Source: Serripes groenlandicus
Lineage: Eukaryota; Mollusca; Bivalvia; Cardiida; Cardiidae
Assembly (NCBI GenBank): GCA_031761405.1
Contig: JASEVX010000003.1
Location: 67,849,844-67,913,843, forward strand
Reading direction: 5' to 3'
DNA length: 64,000 bases
The notes below the pieces were generated by a model that saw only the letters and a list, made by a program, of their open reading frames with translations, was not told where the DNA came from and ran no database searches. This document shows, piece after piece, positions 63,818-64,000 of the stretch; within the stretch, counting starts at the first letter, position 1, and every line of letters begins with the position of its first letter. Made by a program: the position numbers and the translations under genes.

Positions 63818-64000
63818 ATGATGGCGAAGCTAATAGTTCTATCATATTTCGTTGCCTATTTCATTTCGGCAGCACAAAGTACGGACTCGAAGCATGAAAA
63901 GCGTTTGATCCTGCACAGTGAGACGGATATTACTGGCGAACTGGTTAAACTTCAGCAAGAATTAGCAGCACTTCAGTTGGAGTTTCAGACGCAAAGAAAC
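63818..64000 (+). CDS. Secreted protein start, probably C1q-domain (partial at window edge)
   Basis: ATG at 63818, open to the window end (61 codons). Residues 1-21 form a signal peptide (MMAKLIVLSYFVAYFISAAQ, likely cleaved near AAQS). Then come KHEKRLILHSETDIT and a heptad pattern ELVKLQQELAALQLEFQ typical of a short coiled coil. This order (signal, KR-L-L, coiled coil) is common at the start of molluscan C1q-domain lectin-like immune proteins. The globular domain would lie beyond the window, so the family call is inference; other secreted coiled-coil proteins remain possible. The 2 kb upstream has almost no repeats. Confidence 0.7.
   Translation, partial: MMAKLIVLSYFVAYFISAAQSTDSKHEKRLILHSETDITGELVKLQQELAALQLEFQTQRN

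Overview
The window is AT-rich, intron-rich animal DNA. The SINE and long-repeat types (tRNA-headed SINEs ending in AATCAATC or CAAACAAA; long elements ending in a GGGCCATCATGGCCC hairpin plus TCTTG) and a C1q-type secreted-protein gene at the right edge point to a bivalve mollusc. That assignment is inference. A 200-base run of N at 24656-24855 shows it is a draft assembly.

Genes. (1) One large gene fills most of the window on the plus strand: a SEPTIN2-subgroup septin, closest by eye to septin-4/5. Twelve coding exons can be placed from 12082 to 50115 with consistent GT/AG sites and phases, giving 757 codons: a 397-residue, serine/lysine-rich N-terminal exon, a GTPase core and a short C-terminal coiled coil. 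Intron 1 is about 22 kb and holds weak candidates for alternative first exons. (2) On the minus strand at 56090-57662 are the last two exons of a Tctex1-domain (dynein light chain-like) gene, convergent with the septin. (3) At 63818-64000 the first 61 codons of a secreted protein with a signal peptide and coiled coil start and run off the window. By N-terminal layout it is probably a C1q-domain protein.

Repeats. Roughly a quarter of the window is one family of 200-270 bp palindromic MITEs with ends TTAACCCTTTCCC/GGGAAAGGGTTAA. They occur in both orientations, often abut on one shared TTAA, and fall into subfamilies with compensatory changes in the central hairpin. SINEs and MITEs are nested in each other, and a 1-kb foldback element with its own TTAA duplication sits inside one MITE. 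Tandem arrays have units of 160, 44, 36, 42, 49, 30, 24 and 60 bp.

The most unusual locus is the 60-bp array at 42449-44728. Each unit carries the 3' splice site and first 40 bases of septin exon 7, so the real exon is preceded by 37 extra copies of its own acceptor. The sequence also shows how the array probably arose: a TTTACC microhomology in the intron and in the exon. Only the last three acceptors are open into the exon, so the gene could in principle make +0, +20 or +40 residue forms, while earlier acceptors lead to stops. Other notable points are a 24-bp array grown out of a MITE end and copied as an inverted partner, and a seven-unit array of CCAAT-box motifs just upstream of a TATA sequence in intron 1.
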